From: Methylobacterium sp. J-078
GTDB lineage: Bacteria > Pseudomonadota > Alphaproteobacteria > Rhizobiales > Beijerinckiaceae
Length of the DNA: 64,000 nucleotides
Assembly (NCBI RefSeq): GCF_022829285.1
Contig: NZ_JAKSYI010000108.1
Span: 124,001 to 188,000, forward strand
Direction of reading: 5' to 3'
Part shown: positions 55,594 through 63,656 of the stretch, in pieces
Position numbering within the stretch: the first letter of the stretch is position 1
Layout: each line of letters starts with the position of its first letter
Notes under the pieces: generated by a model
The model's input: only the letters and a program-made list of their open reading frames with translations
Told to the model about the DNA's origin: nothing
Databases searched by the model: none
Translations under genes and position numbers: made by a program

Positions 55594-56319
55594 ATGATCC
55601 CCCTGCCCGAGCGCGCCGAGATCCTGGCCGACGCCGATGCCGTGGCGAAGGCCGCGGCCGGGCGCCTCGTCGCCCTCTGCCGGAGCGCGCCCCGGCCCGA
55701 GATCGCCGTCTGCCTGTCGGGCGGCTCGACCCCGAAGCGCCTCTACGCGCGTCTCGGCGCGGATTATCGGGCAGACCTGCCCTGGAACCGCCTGCACTGG
55801 TTCTTCGGCGATGATCGGATGGTGCCGTGGACGGATGCGGCGAGCAACGTCCGCATGGCGCGCGAGGCCTTCGGCGATGCGCCGATCCCCGAGGGGCACC
55901 TCCACGGCATCGACACGCGCGGCACCCTCGAGGCGGGTGCGCGCGCTTATGCCGAGACCCTGAGACGCTTCTACGGGGCGGACGAACTCGATCGGGCGCG
56001 ACCGCTGTTCGACCTCGTCCTGCTCGGCCTCGGCGAGGACGGGCACACCGCCTCGCTGTTTCCCGGCAAGCCGGCCCTGCGGGAGCGCCACGCCTGGGTG
56101 GCGCCCGTGCCGGAGGCGGGGCTCGCCCCGTTCGTGCCGCGCATCACCCTCACCGTGCCGGCGCTCGCCTCGGCCCGCGAGGTTCTGTTCCTCGTCACGG
56201 GGGCGGGCAAGCAGGAGCCCCTGCGCCGTCTCGCCCGGGGCGAGGACCTCCCGGTCGGGCACGTCCGCAGCGTCGGGCAACAAGTCTGGCTCGTGGACCG
56301 GGAGGCCGCGGGGGCCTGA
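55594..56319 (+). CDS. pgl: 6-phosphogluconolactonase
   Basis: Hydrolyses 6-phosphogluconolactone to 6-phosphogluconate. The 241-residue DevB-type protein has CLSGGSTPKRLYARL, FFGDDRMVPWTDAASNVRM and LLGLGEDGHTASLFPG, all expected in this order. ATG 55594 follows GAGG by five bases; a GTG at 55588 is possible. It is downstream of gnd on the same strand. The glucose-6-phosphate dehydrogenase gene is not in the window. Confidence 0.93.
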   Translation: MIPLPERAEILADADAVAKAAAGRLVALCRSAPRPEIAVCLSGGSTPKRLYARLGADYRADLPWNRLHWFFGDDRMVPWTDAASNVRMAREAFGDAPIPEGHLHGIDTRGTLEAGARAYAETLRRFYGADELDRARPLFDLVLLGLGEDGHTASLFPGKPALRERHAWVAPVPEAGLAPFVPRITLTVPALASAREVLFLVTGAGKQEPLRRLARGEDLPVGHVRSVGQQVWLVDREAAGA

Positions 56320-56370
56320 ACTCCACGAAACCTGGTCATTCGCGCCGCGTTCCCGGTCTCATCTGATGAA

Positions 56371-56406
56371 AAGTGTTGCGTCGGCGCAAGGTTCGCGCGA
56401 ACACTT
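56371..56406. other. stem-loop between pgl and a small membrane protein gene
   Basis: AAGTGTT at 56371-56377 pairs with AACACTT at 56400-56406, and a GCG/CGC pair extends it after a bulge. It may serve as a terminator after pgl or as an operator for the next gene. Confidence 0.4.
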
Positions 56407-56446
56407 GAGGATTGCCGGAATATCCCGGTCTTCGTGACGTTGCGCC

Positions 56447-56953
56447 ATGGGCGTGGACCCCTTCGTCGCCCTGCCCCTTCGCCCGCTTTCCCGAAGGGAA
56501 CTGCGCCTTGCGTCCCGCAGCCGGATCGGGCCTTTGCGCACCGTCGCCGAGGGCGGCCGCCATCCCATCCTGCGCGGGATTCGCGCCGGTGCCCTGGCGG
56601 GTCTGGCGATCGTGGCCGCGCTCAGCCTGCCCGTCTTCCTCGTCCTCGGAGTGAAATCGTCGCCGCCACCCGGATTCCAGGCTTCAGCCCGGCTCCCGGA
56701 TGCGGAGCCGGAGACATCCGGCCGGGTCTGGACGGAGGCGTATCGGGCATCGGCCGTGGCCGCCGAGCCGGCCCCCGCCCCCGTCGAATCGCCGCGCGTC
56801 GCGGTCGATGGCCCCCGCGGCCCGGCCCTGAGCCTCGACCTGATCCCGGCCCTCGACGACGGCAGCGGGATCGGCGGCCTGGAAGAGCGGCCCGTGGCGA
56901 AGCCCGCCCGCGCGCCCCGGACCGCAGCGGCGCGCGCCGCGCGCTCTCCCTGA
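56447..56953 (+). CDS. hypothetical single-pass membrane protein
   Basis: A 168-residue frame with an Arg-rich cytoplasmic start, one hydrophobic helix (AGALAGLAIVAALSLPVFLVLG, seen around residues 47-68) and a Pro/Ala-rich periplasmic-type tail. No domain was recognised. The membrane helix and codon pattern support it as coding, but the start ATG 56447 has no strong ribosome binding site. It is convergent with the 53-residue small protein gene. Confidence 0.5.
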   Translation: MGVDPFVALPLRPLSRRELRLASRSRIGPLRTVAEGGRHPILRGIRAGALAGLAIVAALSLPVFLVLGVKSSPPPGFQASARLPDAEPETSGRVWTEAYRASAVAAEPAPAPVESPRVAVDGPRGPALSLDLIPALDDGSGIGGLEERPVAKPARAPRTAAARAARSP

Positions 56954-57005
56954 ACCGGCGCGCCGCGCGCTTCCCCCGAATCGACGTTCGAGGGGCCCGC
57001 GCATG

Positions 57006-57037
57006 AAAAGACCCGCCGCGACGCTGTCGGGCGGGTC
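57006..57037 (-). terminator. intrinsic terminator after the 53-residue gene
   Basis: On the minus strand GACCCGCC pairs with GGCGGGTC, an inner CGAC/GTCG stem sits inside, and TTTT follows directly. It lies about 32 bases after the stop of the small gene. This is the clearest Rho-independent terminator in the window. Confidence 0.8.
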
Positions 57038-57069
57038 GAACGCAGGCTTAAATCCGTCGGACGGAGGGA

Positions 57070-57231
57070 TCAGGCGGCGCGGCGGGCTTCGGTGCGGGCG
57101 TTGTCGTTGAGGGCGACGAACATGCCGGCCGAACCCGTGTCGGCGGTCGAAGGCGCGGCGTCGTCCGTGAGGAGGGCCAGCATCGGGCCCACGGCGACGG
57201 CGGCGAGGCCGAGAACAAACAGAGCGATCAT
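57070..57231 (-). CDS. 53-residue small membrane protein (hypothetical)
   Basis: Begins directly with a membrane helix (MIALFVLGLAAVAVGPMLAL), followed by an acidic stretch (LTDDAAPSTADTGSAGM) and a tail ending NDNARTEARRAA. GAGG lies about eight bases before the ATG. A strong terminator follows and a promoter region packed with dyad symmetries precedes it, so it is very likely a real monocistronic gene. Function unknown. Confidence 0.7.
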   Translation of the reverse strand: MIALFVLGLAAVAVGPMLALLTDDAAPSTADTGSAGMFVALNDNARTEARRAA

Positions 57232-57251
57232 GGCGGAGACCTCTGTGGCGT

Positions 57252-57311
57252 TGCGATAAGTGTGTATCGCACTGCACCATTGATTTTGGTATGCCACATA
57301 CCGCAGTGCGG
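57252..57311. promoter_or_regulatory. cluster of three dyads upstream of the 53-residue gene
   Basis: TGCGATA-AGTGTG-TATCGCA (57252-57271), GGTATG-CCA-CATACC (57288-57302) and CCGCA-G-TGCGG (57301-57311) are all perfect inverted repeats within 60 bases. The middle one contains TGGTATGCCA (57287-57296), one base away from the TGGTATACCA site at 59354. Likely operator sites for one or more repressors. Confidence 0.5.
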
Positions 57312-57395
57312 TCATGCCGATATTGCACGGCTCCGGCACGGATTTTTTTATTTCGTCGAACGTACTTCGCCCGGGCGTGGGCCGGGGTCGGGGTT

Positions 57396-57593
57396 TCAGC
57401 GGTGCGGCGTGTCGGCCACGACCGGGAGGAGCGGGAGCAGGTAGTAGCCGCTCGTGAGCAGGATGGCCGAGAGGACGAGGCCCAGGGACGAGACGTAGAG
57501 CACGGCGAAGACGTCGCGGTTGAAGTCCGCGGTGCGCAGGACGATGCCCGCGAAGGGAATGCTGACCAATGCGATGAGGATGGAGAGGATCAT
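57396..57593 (-). CDS. 65-residue membrane protein (hypothetical)
   Basis: Two hydrophobic helices (MILSILIALVSIPFAGIVL and VLYVSSLGLVLSAILLTSGY) separated by a short polar loop with RTADFNRD. The start ATG 57593 was chosen because it begins the first helix, though a clear ribosome binding site is missing; ATG 57644 would add a Pro-rich stretch. No family recognised. Confidence 0.55.
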   Translation of the reverse strand: MILSILIALVSIPFAGIVLRTADFNRDVFAVLYVSSLGLVLSAILLTSGYYLLPLLPVVADTPHR

Positions 57594-57817
57594 CTCGGGA
57601 AACTTCGGCGGAGGGAGGGCGGAGGGGCGTGGCTGACGTGTCATTCGCCGAAATGGGCGCCGGCTCGCCGAATGATGCCTGAACAGGAATCCACGCAAGG
57701 TCACGTCATGCCATTCTGCCGCATGCCGCCGGGTCCGCGAGCCTGCCTCGCCCGCCCCCGGCCCCCGGGATGCGTCGGCCCTCGAACGGGCGCGCTGTCC
57801 GGCCGTGGATCTGGCAT

Positions 57818-57860
57818 CGACAGCCCCGCTCCCGGAAGGGCATCCGGCGCGGGGCTGTCG
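57818..57860. other. 12-bp perfect stem-loop downstream of the oxalate transporter gene
   Basis: CGACAGCCCCGC at 57818-57829 pairs with GCGGGGCTGTCG at 57849-57860 around 19 bases. GGGTTTCT follows on the plus strand. Probably part of the transcription-stop region of the antiporter gene, or a bidirectional element. Confidence 0.5.
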
Positions 57861-57889
57861 GGTTTCTGGAGAGCGATCCCCTCCATGGG

Positions 57890-57914
57890 CCCGCCCCCGT
57901 GTGACGGGGGCGGG
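57890..57914 (-). terminator. hairpin directly after the oxalate/formate antiporter gene
   Basis: CCCGCCCCCGT and ACGGGGGCGGG pair perfectly over 11 bases around GTG, eight bases after the stop of the antiporter gene on the minus strand. No T-run, but position and strength suit a terminator. Confidence 0.55.
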
Positions 57915-57922
57915 CGCCGGGC

Positions 57923-59221
57923 TCAGGCGTGGGCGAGGACGCCGGCGGGCTGGACGTTCCCCTGCGCGGCGTGGTGCCGCTTGAGCATGGGCCGGAGCAC
58001 CGCCATGGCCAGGAAGGCCGCGATCAGATCCATCACCGCCACGGTGTAGAGCACGGTGGCCCAGGTGCCGGTGGCCTGCATGAGCAGGTTGCCCACGGGG
58101 ACGAACAGGGCCGCGAAACCCTTGGCGCAGTAGAGCACGCCGTAGATCTTGCCGATGTGCTTGGAGCCGAAGGTGTCGGCGGCGGTGGCGCTGAACAGGG
58201 AGTAGACCTCGCCCCAGGCCAGGAACACGATGCCCGATAGGATCACGAAGGCCCAGGGGTTGGTGCCGAAGTAACCCAGGGCGACGATGCCGATGCCCTC
58301 CATGGAGAAGGCGATGAACATCGTCTTCTCACGGCCGATCCGGTCCGAGATGTAGCCGAAGAGCGGGCGCGAGATGCCGTTCATCACCCGGTCGAGCATC
58401 AGCGCGAAGGGCAGGGCCGCCATGGCGAAGAAGTACAGGTTGACCTGGAACTCCTTGACGCCGAGATCCTGCGCGATGACGCCGAGCTGGGCCACCGCCA
58501 TCAGGCCGCCGGTGACCGTGCAGGTGAACATCAGCAGCATCACCCAGAACACCGGCGTGCGCAGGGCTTCGCGCAGGGTGTAGTCGCGGCGGGTCTGCAG
58601 CACCTTGGTGGAGTAGACGACCTCGCCCTTGGCCGGACCGCGCAGGCCGATGGCCGCCAGCATGATGATGCCGCCCTGGATCAGCCCGAAGGTGAAGAAC
58701 GCCTGGGCGTAGCTGCCCTGGGAGATCATGTTGGCGATCGGAATGATCGTCAGGGCCGAGCCGGCGCCGTAGCCGCCCGCCGTCAGGCCGACCGCGAGGC
58801 CGCGCTTGTCCGGGAACCACTTCAGGGCGTTGTTGATGCAGGTGGCGTAGACGCAGCCGACGCCGATGCCGCCGGCCACCGAGCCGAGGTAAAAACCGGA
58901 GAGCGAGGTCGCGTAGGAGTTGATGATCCAGGCCAGGCCCGTCATCAGGCCGCCGAACATCACCACCCGGCTCGGGCCGTACTTGTCGATGAAGTAACCT
59001 TCGATCGGCGTCAGCCAGGTCTGTACCACGACGAAGATCGTGAAGGCGACTTGGATCGCGGCGCGATCCCAGCCGAATGTCTTCTGGATCTCCGGAACGA
59101 AGAGGGTCCAGGCGTATTGAATATTCGCCGCCGCGACCATGCAGGCCACGCCGAGGACAAGTTGCAGCCATCGATTGACGGTCGGTTTCGCCGTTGGGGG
59201 CGCGGCAGCGGTCAGGGCCAT
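57923..59221 (-). CDS. oxlT: oxalate/formate antiporter (MFS, OFA family)
   Basis: A 432-residue inner membrane carrier exchanging oxalate for formate. It shows the OFA pattern: RWLQLVLGVACMVAAANIQYAW, GIGVGCVYATCINNALKWFPDKRG and NGISRPLFGYISDRIGRE. Lys367, within YCAKGFAALFVP, corresponds to the essential Lys355 of Oxalobacter OxlT; the Arg in NGISRP matches its Arg272. ATG 59221 has GGGAGA upstream. Oxalate use is common in Methylobacterium. The decarboxylase and CoA-transferase genes are not in the window. A GntR-type palindrome lies 133 bases upstream. Confidence 0.92.
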   Translation of the reverse strand: MALTAAAPPTAKPTVNRWLQLVLGVACMVAAANIQYAWTLFVPEIQKTFGWDRAAIQVAFTIFVVVQTWLTPIEGYFIDKYGPSRVVMFGGLMTGLAWIINSYATSLSGFYLGSVAGGIGVGCVYATCINNALKWFPDKRGLAVGLTAGGYGAGSALTIIPIANMISQGSYAQAFFTFGLIQGGIIMLAAIGLRGPAKGEVVYSTKVLQTRRDYTLREALRTPVFWVMLLMFTCTVTGGLMAVAQLGVIAQDLGVKEFQVNLYFFAMAALPFALMLDRVMNGISRPLFGYISDRIGREKTMFIAFSMEGIGIVALGYFGTNPWAFVILSGIVFLAWGEVYSLFSATAADTFGSKHIGKIYGVLYCAKGFAALFVPVGNLLMQATGTWATVLYTVAVMDLIAAFLAMAVLRPMLKRHHAAQGNVQPAGVLAHA

Positions 59222-59674
59222 GAGCTTTCTCCCTTATTCGATCTTGTGTTTCGTGCTGTTATGCAGAGTTCGAATTATCTTGCAATTTCGCGCCCCGCTG
59301 GCGTGGGGTGACGCTGCGGCGCCAAAAATCCAGGGCCGCATGTATGCATTATTTGGTATACCAGATATGCGTGCAAGCAGAATAATTCAGTCGCCAAGCC
59401 CCATTTTCCGGGATTAAGGGCTCGCCTCGCCCGTTTATGCGCCCTGGGATCAGTAAGCTCTGGGCGGTGCTCGGTGCCGGGATGGTCCGCACCTGTTAAG
59501 TCGCTGAAATACCTGCGGATCGCCGCTTGAGATCTTGATGTGGTCCCATCTGGTCTTGGATCGCCGCCGCCCCGACGGCAATCCGCAGCGCTGTCCCCGC
59601 AATCCACAAGACATGCGTCATCCGCATCGCGGTGCGTCTTGCACTGCGAAACACCTGATTCGGCGCGTGGGGCT
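59222..59674. other. 453-base intergenic region between oxlT and dcd
   Basis: The part nearest oxlT (59230-59400) is clearly AT-richer and holds the TGGTATACCA palindrome. The part nearest dcd contains a weak 43-codon frame on the minus strand at 59496-59627 without a ribosome binding site; it is not called as a gene. Confidence 0.5.
59354..59363. promoter_or_regulatory. TGGTATACCA palindrome upstream of oxlT (GntR-type operator candidate)
   Basis: A perfect 10-base palindrome in an AT-rich stretch, 133 bases before the antiporter start. The core resembles operators of FadR-subfamily GntR regulators, which often control organic acid transport. A one-mismatch copy is found at 57287-57296. No GntR gene lies in the window. 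Confidence 0.45.
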
Positions 59675-60781
59675 TCAGGCGAAGTGCTTCGAGAGCTTGA
59701 GCCCTTGCGCCTGGTAGTTCGAGCCTGCCCCCGATCCGTACAGGGTGGCCGGGCGCTCGGCCATGCGCTCGTAGACGAGGCGGCCGACGATCTGGCCGTC
59801 CTCGAGGAGGAACGGCACATCGCGCGAGCGCACCTCGAGGACGGCGCGGGCGCCGGCACCTCCGGCGGCGGCGAAGCCGAAGCCCGGATCGAAGAAGCCG
59901 GCGTAATGGACCCGGAACTCGCCCACCAGGGGGTCGAACGGGACCATCTCGGCGGCGAAGTCGGGCGGCACCTGCACTGCCTCCTTGGAGGCCAGGATGT
60001 AGAACTGGCCGGGATCGAGGATCAGGGCCCGCGACGGGTCGGCTTGCAGCGGCTCCCAGAAATCCGCCGCCCGGTGGGCGCCGGGCGCGTCGACGTCGAC
60101 GAGGCCGGTATGGCGCCGCGCACGGTAGCCGACCAGGCCGGAGAAGCCCGAGAGATCGATCGAGACGCCGATGCCGCCCTGGAAGGTCGGGTTCGCCGCG
60201 TCGACCAGGGGCGAGGCCGCGTGCAGGGCGGCGAGCTCGGTGTCTGTGAGGCGGGGCTCGCCGCGCCGGAAGCGGATCTGCGACAGGCGTGAGCCGGTGC
60301 GGACCTTCACCGGGAAGGTGCGGGGCGAGATCTCGGCATAGAGCGGCCCGTGATAGCCGGCCTCGACCTGATCGAAGGCGGCGCCCCGGTCGGTGATGAC
60401 GCGGGTGAAGACGTCGATGCGGCCGGTCGAGCTCTTCGGATTGGCGCTGGCGGCGAGGTCGTCCGGCAGGGCGAGGTGCTCCTGCAACTCGGCGATGTAG
60501 ACGCAGCCGGTCTCCAGCACCGCCCCCTGCGCCAGGTCCATCTCGTGCAGCGCGAAGGCCGCGATGCAGGCCGAGACCGTGCGGGCGCCGGGCAGGAAGC
60601 TGGTGCGCACGCGGAACACCCGGGCGCCGAGGCGCAGGTCGAGGCTCGCGGGTTGGATCTGGTCGGCGGCGTAGGGCGTGTCGGGCCGGATCGCGCCCGC
60701 GCGCGTCAGGGCCTCGATCCCGCCCGCGGCCAGAATTCCGTGCTGGCGGCTGTCCGCCCCGTCCCGCATCGCGTCCGGCAT
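59675..60781 (-). CDS. dcd: 2'-deoxycytidine 5'-triphosphate deaminase, long form
   Basis: Deaminates dCTP to dUTP for thymidylate synthesis. The 368-residue protein is the long, alphaproteobacterial type made of two dUTPase-like halves: IQPASLDLRLGARVFRVRTSF and ANPKSSTGRIDVFTRV in the first, and GQFYILASKEAVQVPPDFAAEM and VHYAGFFDPGFGF in the second. ATG 60781 was chosen over a TTG at 60805. Monocistronic as far as seen. Confidence 0.92.
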   Translation of the reverse strand: MPDAMRDGADSRQHGILAAGGIEALTRAGAIRPDTPYAADQIQPASLDLRLGARVFRVRTSFLPGARTVSACIAAFALHEMDLAQGAVLETGCVYIAELQEHLALPDDLAASANPKSSTGRIDVFTRVITDRGAAFDQVEAGYHGPLYAEISPRTFPVKVRTGSRLSQIRFRRGEPRLTDTELAALHAASPLVDAANPTFQGGIGVSIDLSGFSGLVGYRARRHTGLVDVDAPGAHRAADFWEPLQADPSRALILDPGQFYILASKEAVQVPPDFAAEMVPFDPLVGEFRVHYAGFFDPGFGFAAAGGAGARAVLEVRSRDVPFLLEDGQIVGRLVYERMAERPATLYGSGAGSNYQAQGLKLSKHFA

Positions 60782-60879
60782 CCGTTCGCACCACCCGCTG
60801 ATCAATCGGGCACCGCCCCGGCGACCGGGGCGGGAACGCCGTATCCTGCACGATTGCGGCCGGATCGCCTAAGGTCCGG

Positions 60880-61344
60880 TTAAGCGTCCGGGTCCCGGTC
60901 GATCCGCAGGACGATCCAGGCGAGGACGAGACGCGCGATGGCGCCCATGGCGATGAGCCCTGCCAGCGCGCTCGCCAGCAGCGGGAACCCGGCGGGCCAG
61001 GCCAGCAGGGCGGCGGCGAACAGGACGGCCCCGAGGCCGGCGGCCGGCCCGAAGGCCAGCACCAGCGAGGGCAGGCCGGCGATCCGGGGCGGGCCATCCC
61101 CGCGCCGTGCGAGCCAGGCTCCCGCCGCCTGCGCCAGACCGTCGAGGATCAGCGCCCCGGCGAGCGCCCCCGCGGCCCAGCCGTTGCGCTCGGGCGCGGA
61201 CCAGGCGAAGGCGCCGGTCAGGCCCGCGATGGCGAGGCTCGCGAGGAGCGCCCGGCCGGGCGACGGCAGGGTGGTGCGCGAAACGGTCTCCTCGACCACG
61301 GGACACGGACCTCGATCTTGCGCGGGCACCCCCGCATTCGCCAC
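60880..61344 (-). CDS. hypothetical membrane protein
   Basis: A 154-residue frame with about four hydrophobic helices (e.g. [19 protein letters not shown] and [20 protein letters not shown]) and a short charged C-terminus (RIDRDPDA). The start is only a GTG at 61344 and may lie further in. No family recognised. It is upstream of dcd on the same strand and divergent from apaG. Confidence 0.6.
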   Translation of the reverse strand: MANAGVPAQDRGPCPVVEETVSRTTLPSPGRALLASLAIAGLTGAFAWSAPERNGWAAGALAGALILDGLAQAAGAWLARRGDGPPRIAGLPSLVLAFGPAAGLGAVLFAAALLAWPAGFPLLASALAGLIAMGAIARLVLAWIVLRIDRDPDA

Positions 61345-61445
61345 GATTGACGCGGTTTTGCGAGGGCCGTACCACGACGCCCTGTGCTTGTCGCGAACGC
61401 AGCGCGCGCGGGGTTTCAGGTCCGGCCAGGGAGGCAGAGACGGCG

Positions 61446-61838
61446 ATGTACAAGGCTCAGACGCGCGGAATCAGCGTGACGGTGATGCCACGCTTCGTCG
61501 AGGAAGAATCGTCGCCGGCCGAGAGCCGCTACTTCTTCGCCTACACGGTCGAGATCGTGAACAACGGCTCGGAGCAGGTGCAACTGCGCTCCCGCCACTG
61601 GCGCATCGTCGACGGGCGCGGGGAGACCCAGGAGGTCCGCGGCGCCGGGGTCGTCGGCAAGCAGCCGGTGCTCGAGCCGGGCGAATCGTTCAGCTACACC
61701 AGCGGCTGCCCCCTCACCACGCCGGACGGCCTGATGGCCGGCAGCTACACCATGGCCACCCATGGCGGCGAGAGTTTCGAGGCGGAAATCCCGGCCTTCT
61801 CCCTCGATTCGCCCCACGTTCGACGCAGCGTGCATTAG
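61446..61838 (+). CDS. apaG: Co2+/Mg2+ efflux protein ApaG
   Basis: A 130-residue fibronectin III-like protein: [63 protein letters not shown] and the C-terminal [11 protein letters not shown] are diagnostic. ApaG is linked to divalent cation and diadenosine phosphate homeostasis, but its biochemical role is still open. argE follows with four bases between stop and start. Confidence 0.95.
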   Translation: MYKAQTRGISVTVMPRFVEEESSPAESRYFFAYTVEIVNNGSEQVQLRSRHWRIVDGRGETQEVRGAGVVGKQPVLEPGESFSYTSGCPLTTPDGLMAGSYTMATHGGESFEAEIPAFSLDSPHVRRSVH

Positions 61839-61842
61839 GGCC

Positions 61843-63015
61843 ATGTCCACCGAAGGCCCGCGTCCGGAGACCCTCGACTGGCTGGCGCGGCTCGTGGCCT
61901 TCGACACCGAGAGTTCGAAATCGAACCTCGCGCTCATCGACAGCGTGGCGGCCTCCCTCGACGATCTCGGCGTGCCCTTCATCCGCGTGCCCAACGCCAC
62001 CGGCGACAAGGCGGCCCTGTTTGCCACCATCGGGCCGAACGTCGACGGCGGTGTCGTGCTCTCGGGCCATACCGACGTGGTGCCGGTGACGGGCCAGGCC
62101 TGGAGCGCCGACCCCTTCACCCTGCGGGTGGCGGACGGGCGCGCCTACGGGCGCGGGGCCGTCGACATGAAGGGCTTCTGCGCCCTGGCGCTCGCGGCGA
62201 TCCCGCGCTTCCTGGCCGCCGACCTCAAGCGCCCGATCCACATCCTCCTGTCCTACGACGAGGAGACGACCTGCCTCGGCGTCGCCGACACCATCGCGCG
62301 CTTCGGCGCCGACCTGCCGCGCCCGGGCGCGGTGATCGTCGGCGAGCCCACCGACCTCGAAGTGGCCGACGCGCACAAGAGCATCGTCACCTACCTCACC
62401 ACCGTGCACGGCCACGAGGCGCATTCAGCCAAGCCGATGCTCGGCGCCAACGCCGTGATGGCGGCGGCCGACCTCGTCTCGGAGCTGAACCGGATCGCCG
62501 ACGCGATGATCGCGCGCGGCGACGCCTCGGGGCGCTTCGACCCGCCCGCCACCACCGTGCATGTCGGCACCATCGCGGGCGGCACGGCCCGCAACATCCT
62601 GCCCAAGGTCTGCACCTTCCACTGGGAGTTCCGCGGCCTGCCCGACCTCGACATGGGCGAGATCCCCGCCCTGTTCGAGGCCAAGGTGCGCAGCGTGCTG
62701 CGCGACCGGCTCAACCGCTACGGCGATTACGGGCGAATCGAGACCCTGGAGGAGGTCTCGGTGCCGGGCCTCGCCCCCGAGCCGGGCTCGGCGGCCGAGC
62801 GGCTGGCGCTCCGGGTGGCGGAGCGCAACCACACGATCTCGGTGCCCTACGCCACGGAGGCGGGGCGCTTCCAGGTCGCCGGCATCCCCACCGTGGTCTG
62901 CGGCCCGGGCTCCATCGACCAGGCGCACCAGCCGGACGAGTACATCACCCTGGCGGCTTTGCGCGCCGGCGAGGCCTTCATGGACCGGCTCATCACCGAA
63001 TGCGTGGCACCATGA
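61843..63015 (+). CDS. argE: acetylornithine deacetylase
   Basis: An M20-family zinc peptidase-like enzyme giving ornithine for arginine synthesis. The 390-residue protein has [14 protein letters not shown] (metal His and Asp), [15 protein letters not shown] (bridging Asp), [10 protein letters not shown] (catalytic and metal Glu), [10 protein letters not shown] (dimerisation domain) and [15 protein letters not shown] (C-terminal metal His). The ATG at 61843 is four bases after apaG; the speG start overlaps its stop (ATGA). Confidence 0.95.
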   Translation: MSTEGPRPETLDWLARLVAFDTESSKSNLALIDSVAASLDDLGVPFIRVPNATGDKAALFATIGPNVDGGVVLSGHTDVVPVTGQAWSADPFTLRVADGRAYGRGAVDMKGFCALALAAIPRFLAADLKRPIHILLSYDEETTCLGVADTIARFGADLPRPGAVIVGEPTDLEVADAHKSIVTYLTTVHGHEAHSAKPMLGANAVMAAADLVSELNRIADAMIARGDASGRFDPPATTVHVGTIAGGTARNILPKVCTFHWEFRGLPDLDMGEIPALFEAKVRSVLRDRLNRYGDYGRIETLEEVSVPGLAPEPGSAAERLALRVAERNHTISVPYATEAGRFQVAGIPTVVCGPGSIDQAHQPDEYITLAALRAGEAFMDRLITECVAP

Positions 63016-63596
63016 CGGCCTTCGTTCCCCGGACCATCGCGGCGGACGGGCCGGTGAAGCTGCGCCCGCTGGAGCGCGAGGATCTGATGTTCGTGCATCA
63101 GCTCAACAACAACGACAGCATCATGCGCTACTGGTTCGAGGAGGCCTACGAGTCCTTCGCCGAACTGGCGCAACTCTACGAGCGCAACATCCACAACCAG
63201 ACGGAGCGGCGCTTCATCATCGCCAATTCGGAAGGCGCGCCCGCCGGCCTCGTCGAGCTCGTGGAGATCAACCATCTGCACCGGCGCTGCGAATTCCAGA
63301 TCGCGATCCACCCGGCCTTCCAGGGCCAGGGCTACGCCCCACGCGCCACCCGCATCGCCATGGACTACGCCTTCAGCGTCCTCAACATCCACAAGCTCTA
63401 CCTGCACGTGGACAAGGACAATGCCCGCGCGGTGCGGATCTACGAGCGCTGCGGATTCGAGCCCGAGGGCATCCTGAAGGACGAGTTCTTCGTCAACGGC
63501 AAGTACCGCGACGCGGTGCGGATGTGCCTGTTCCAGCCGGCCTATCTCGCCCGCCGGGGCGGCGGCGACATCGCCGATCCGGTGCTGAAGGCCTGA
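63012..63596 (+). CDS. speG: spermidine N1-acetyltransferase
   Basis: A 194-residue GNAT enzyme that acetylates spermidine and other polyamines. It follows the SpeG pattern closely: [38 protein letters not shown], the acetyl-CoA loop [14 protein letters not shown] and [20 protein letters not shown]. The start overlaps the argE stop (ATGA), so argE-speG are co-translated: ornithine production next to polyamine control. Confidence 0.92.
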   Translation: MTAFVPRTIAADGPVKLRPLEREDLMFVHQLNNNDSIMRYWFEEAYESFAELAQLYERNIHNQTERRFIIANSEGAPAGLVELVEINHLHRRCEFQIAIHPAFQGQGYAPRATRIAMDYAFSVLNIHKLYLHVDKDNARAVRIYERCGFEPEGILKDEFFVNGKYRDAVRMCLFQPAYLARRGGGDIADPVLKA

Positions 63597-63626
63597 GCGC
63601 CGGGCCTCCGCGTAGAGGTCCGGCGC
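63597..63626 (+). terminator. terminator hairpin after speG
   Basis: GCGCCGG at 63597-63603 pairs with CCGGCGC at 63620-63626, with a partial inner stem (CCT/AGG). It starts directly after the speG stop and is followed by CATTTC. It also separates speG from the convergent gene. Confidence 0.6.
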
Positions 63627-63656
63627 CATTTCAGGTCATTCGATTTTGCCTTGCGA

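Larger units (their letters stand above)
57594..57922. other. intergenic region with two strong hairpins
   Basis: Holds the hairpins at 57818-57860 and 57890-57914, listed separately. The rest shows no gene. Confidence 0.5.
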
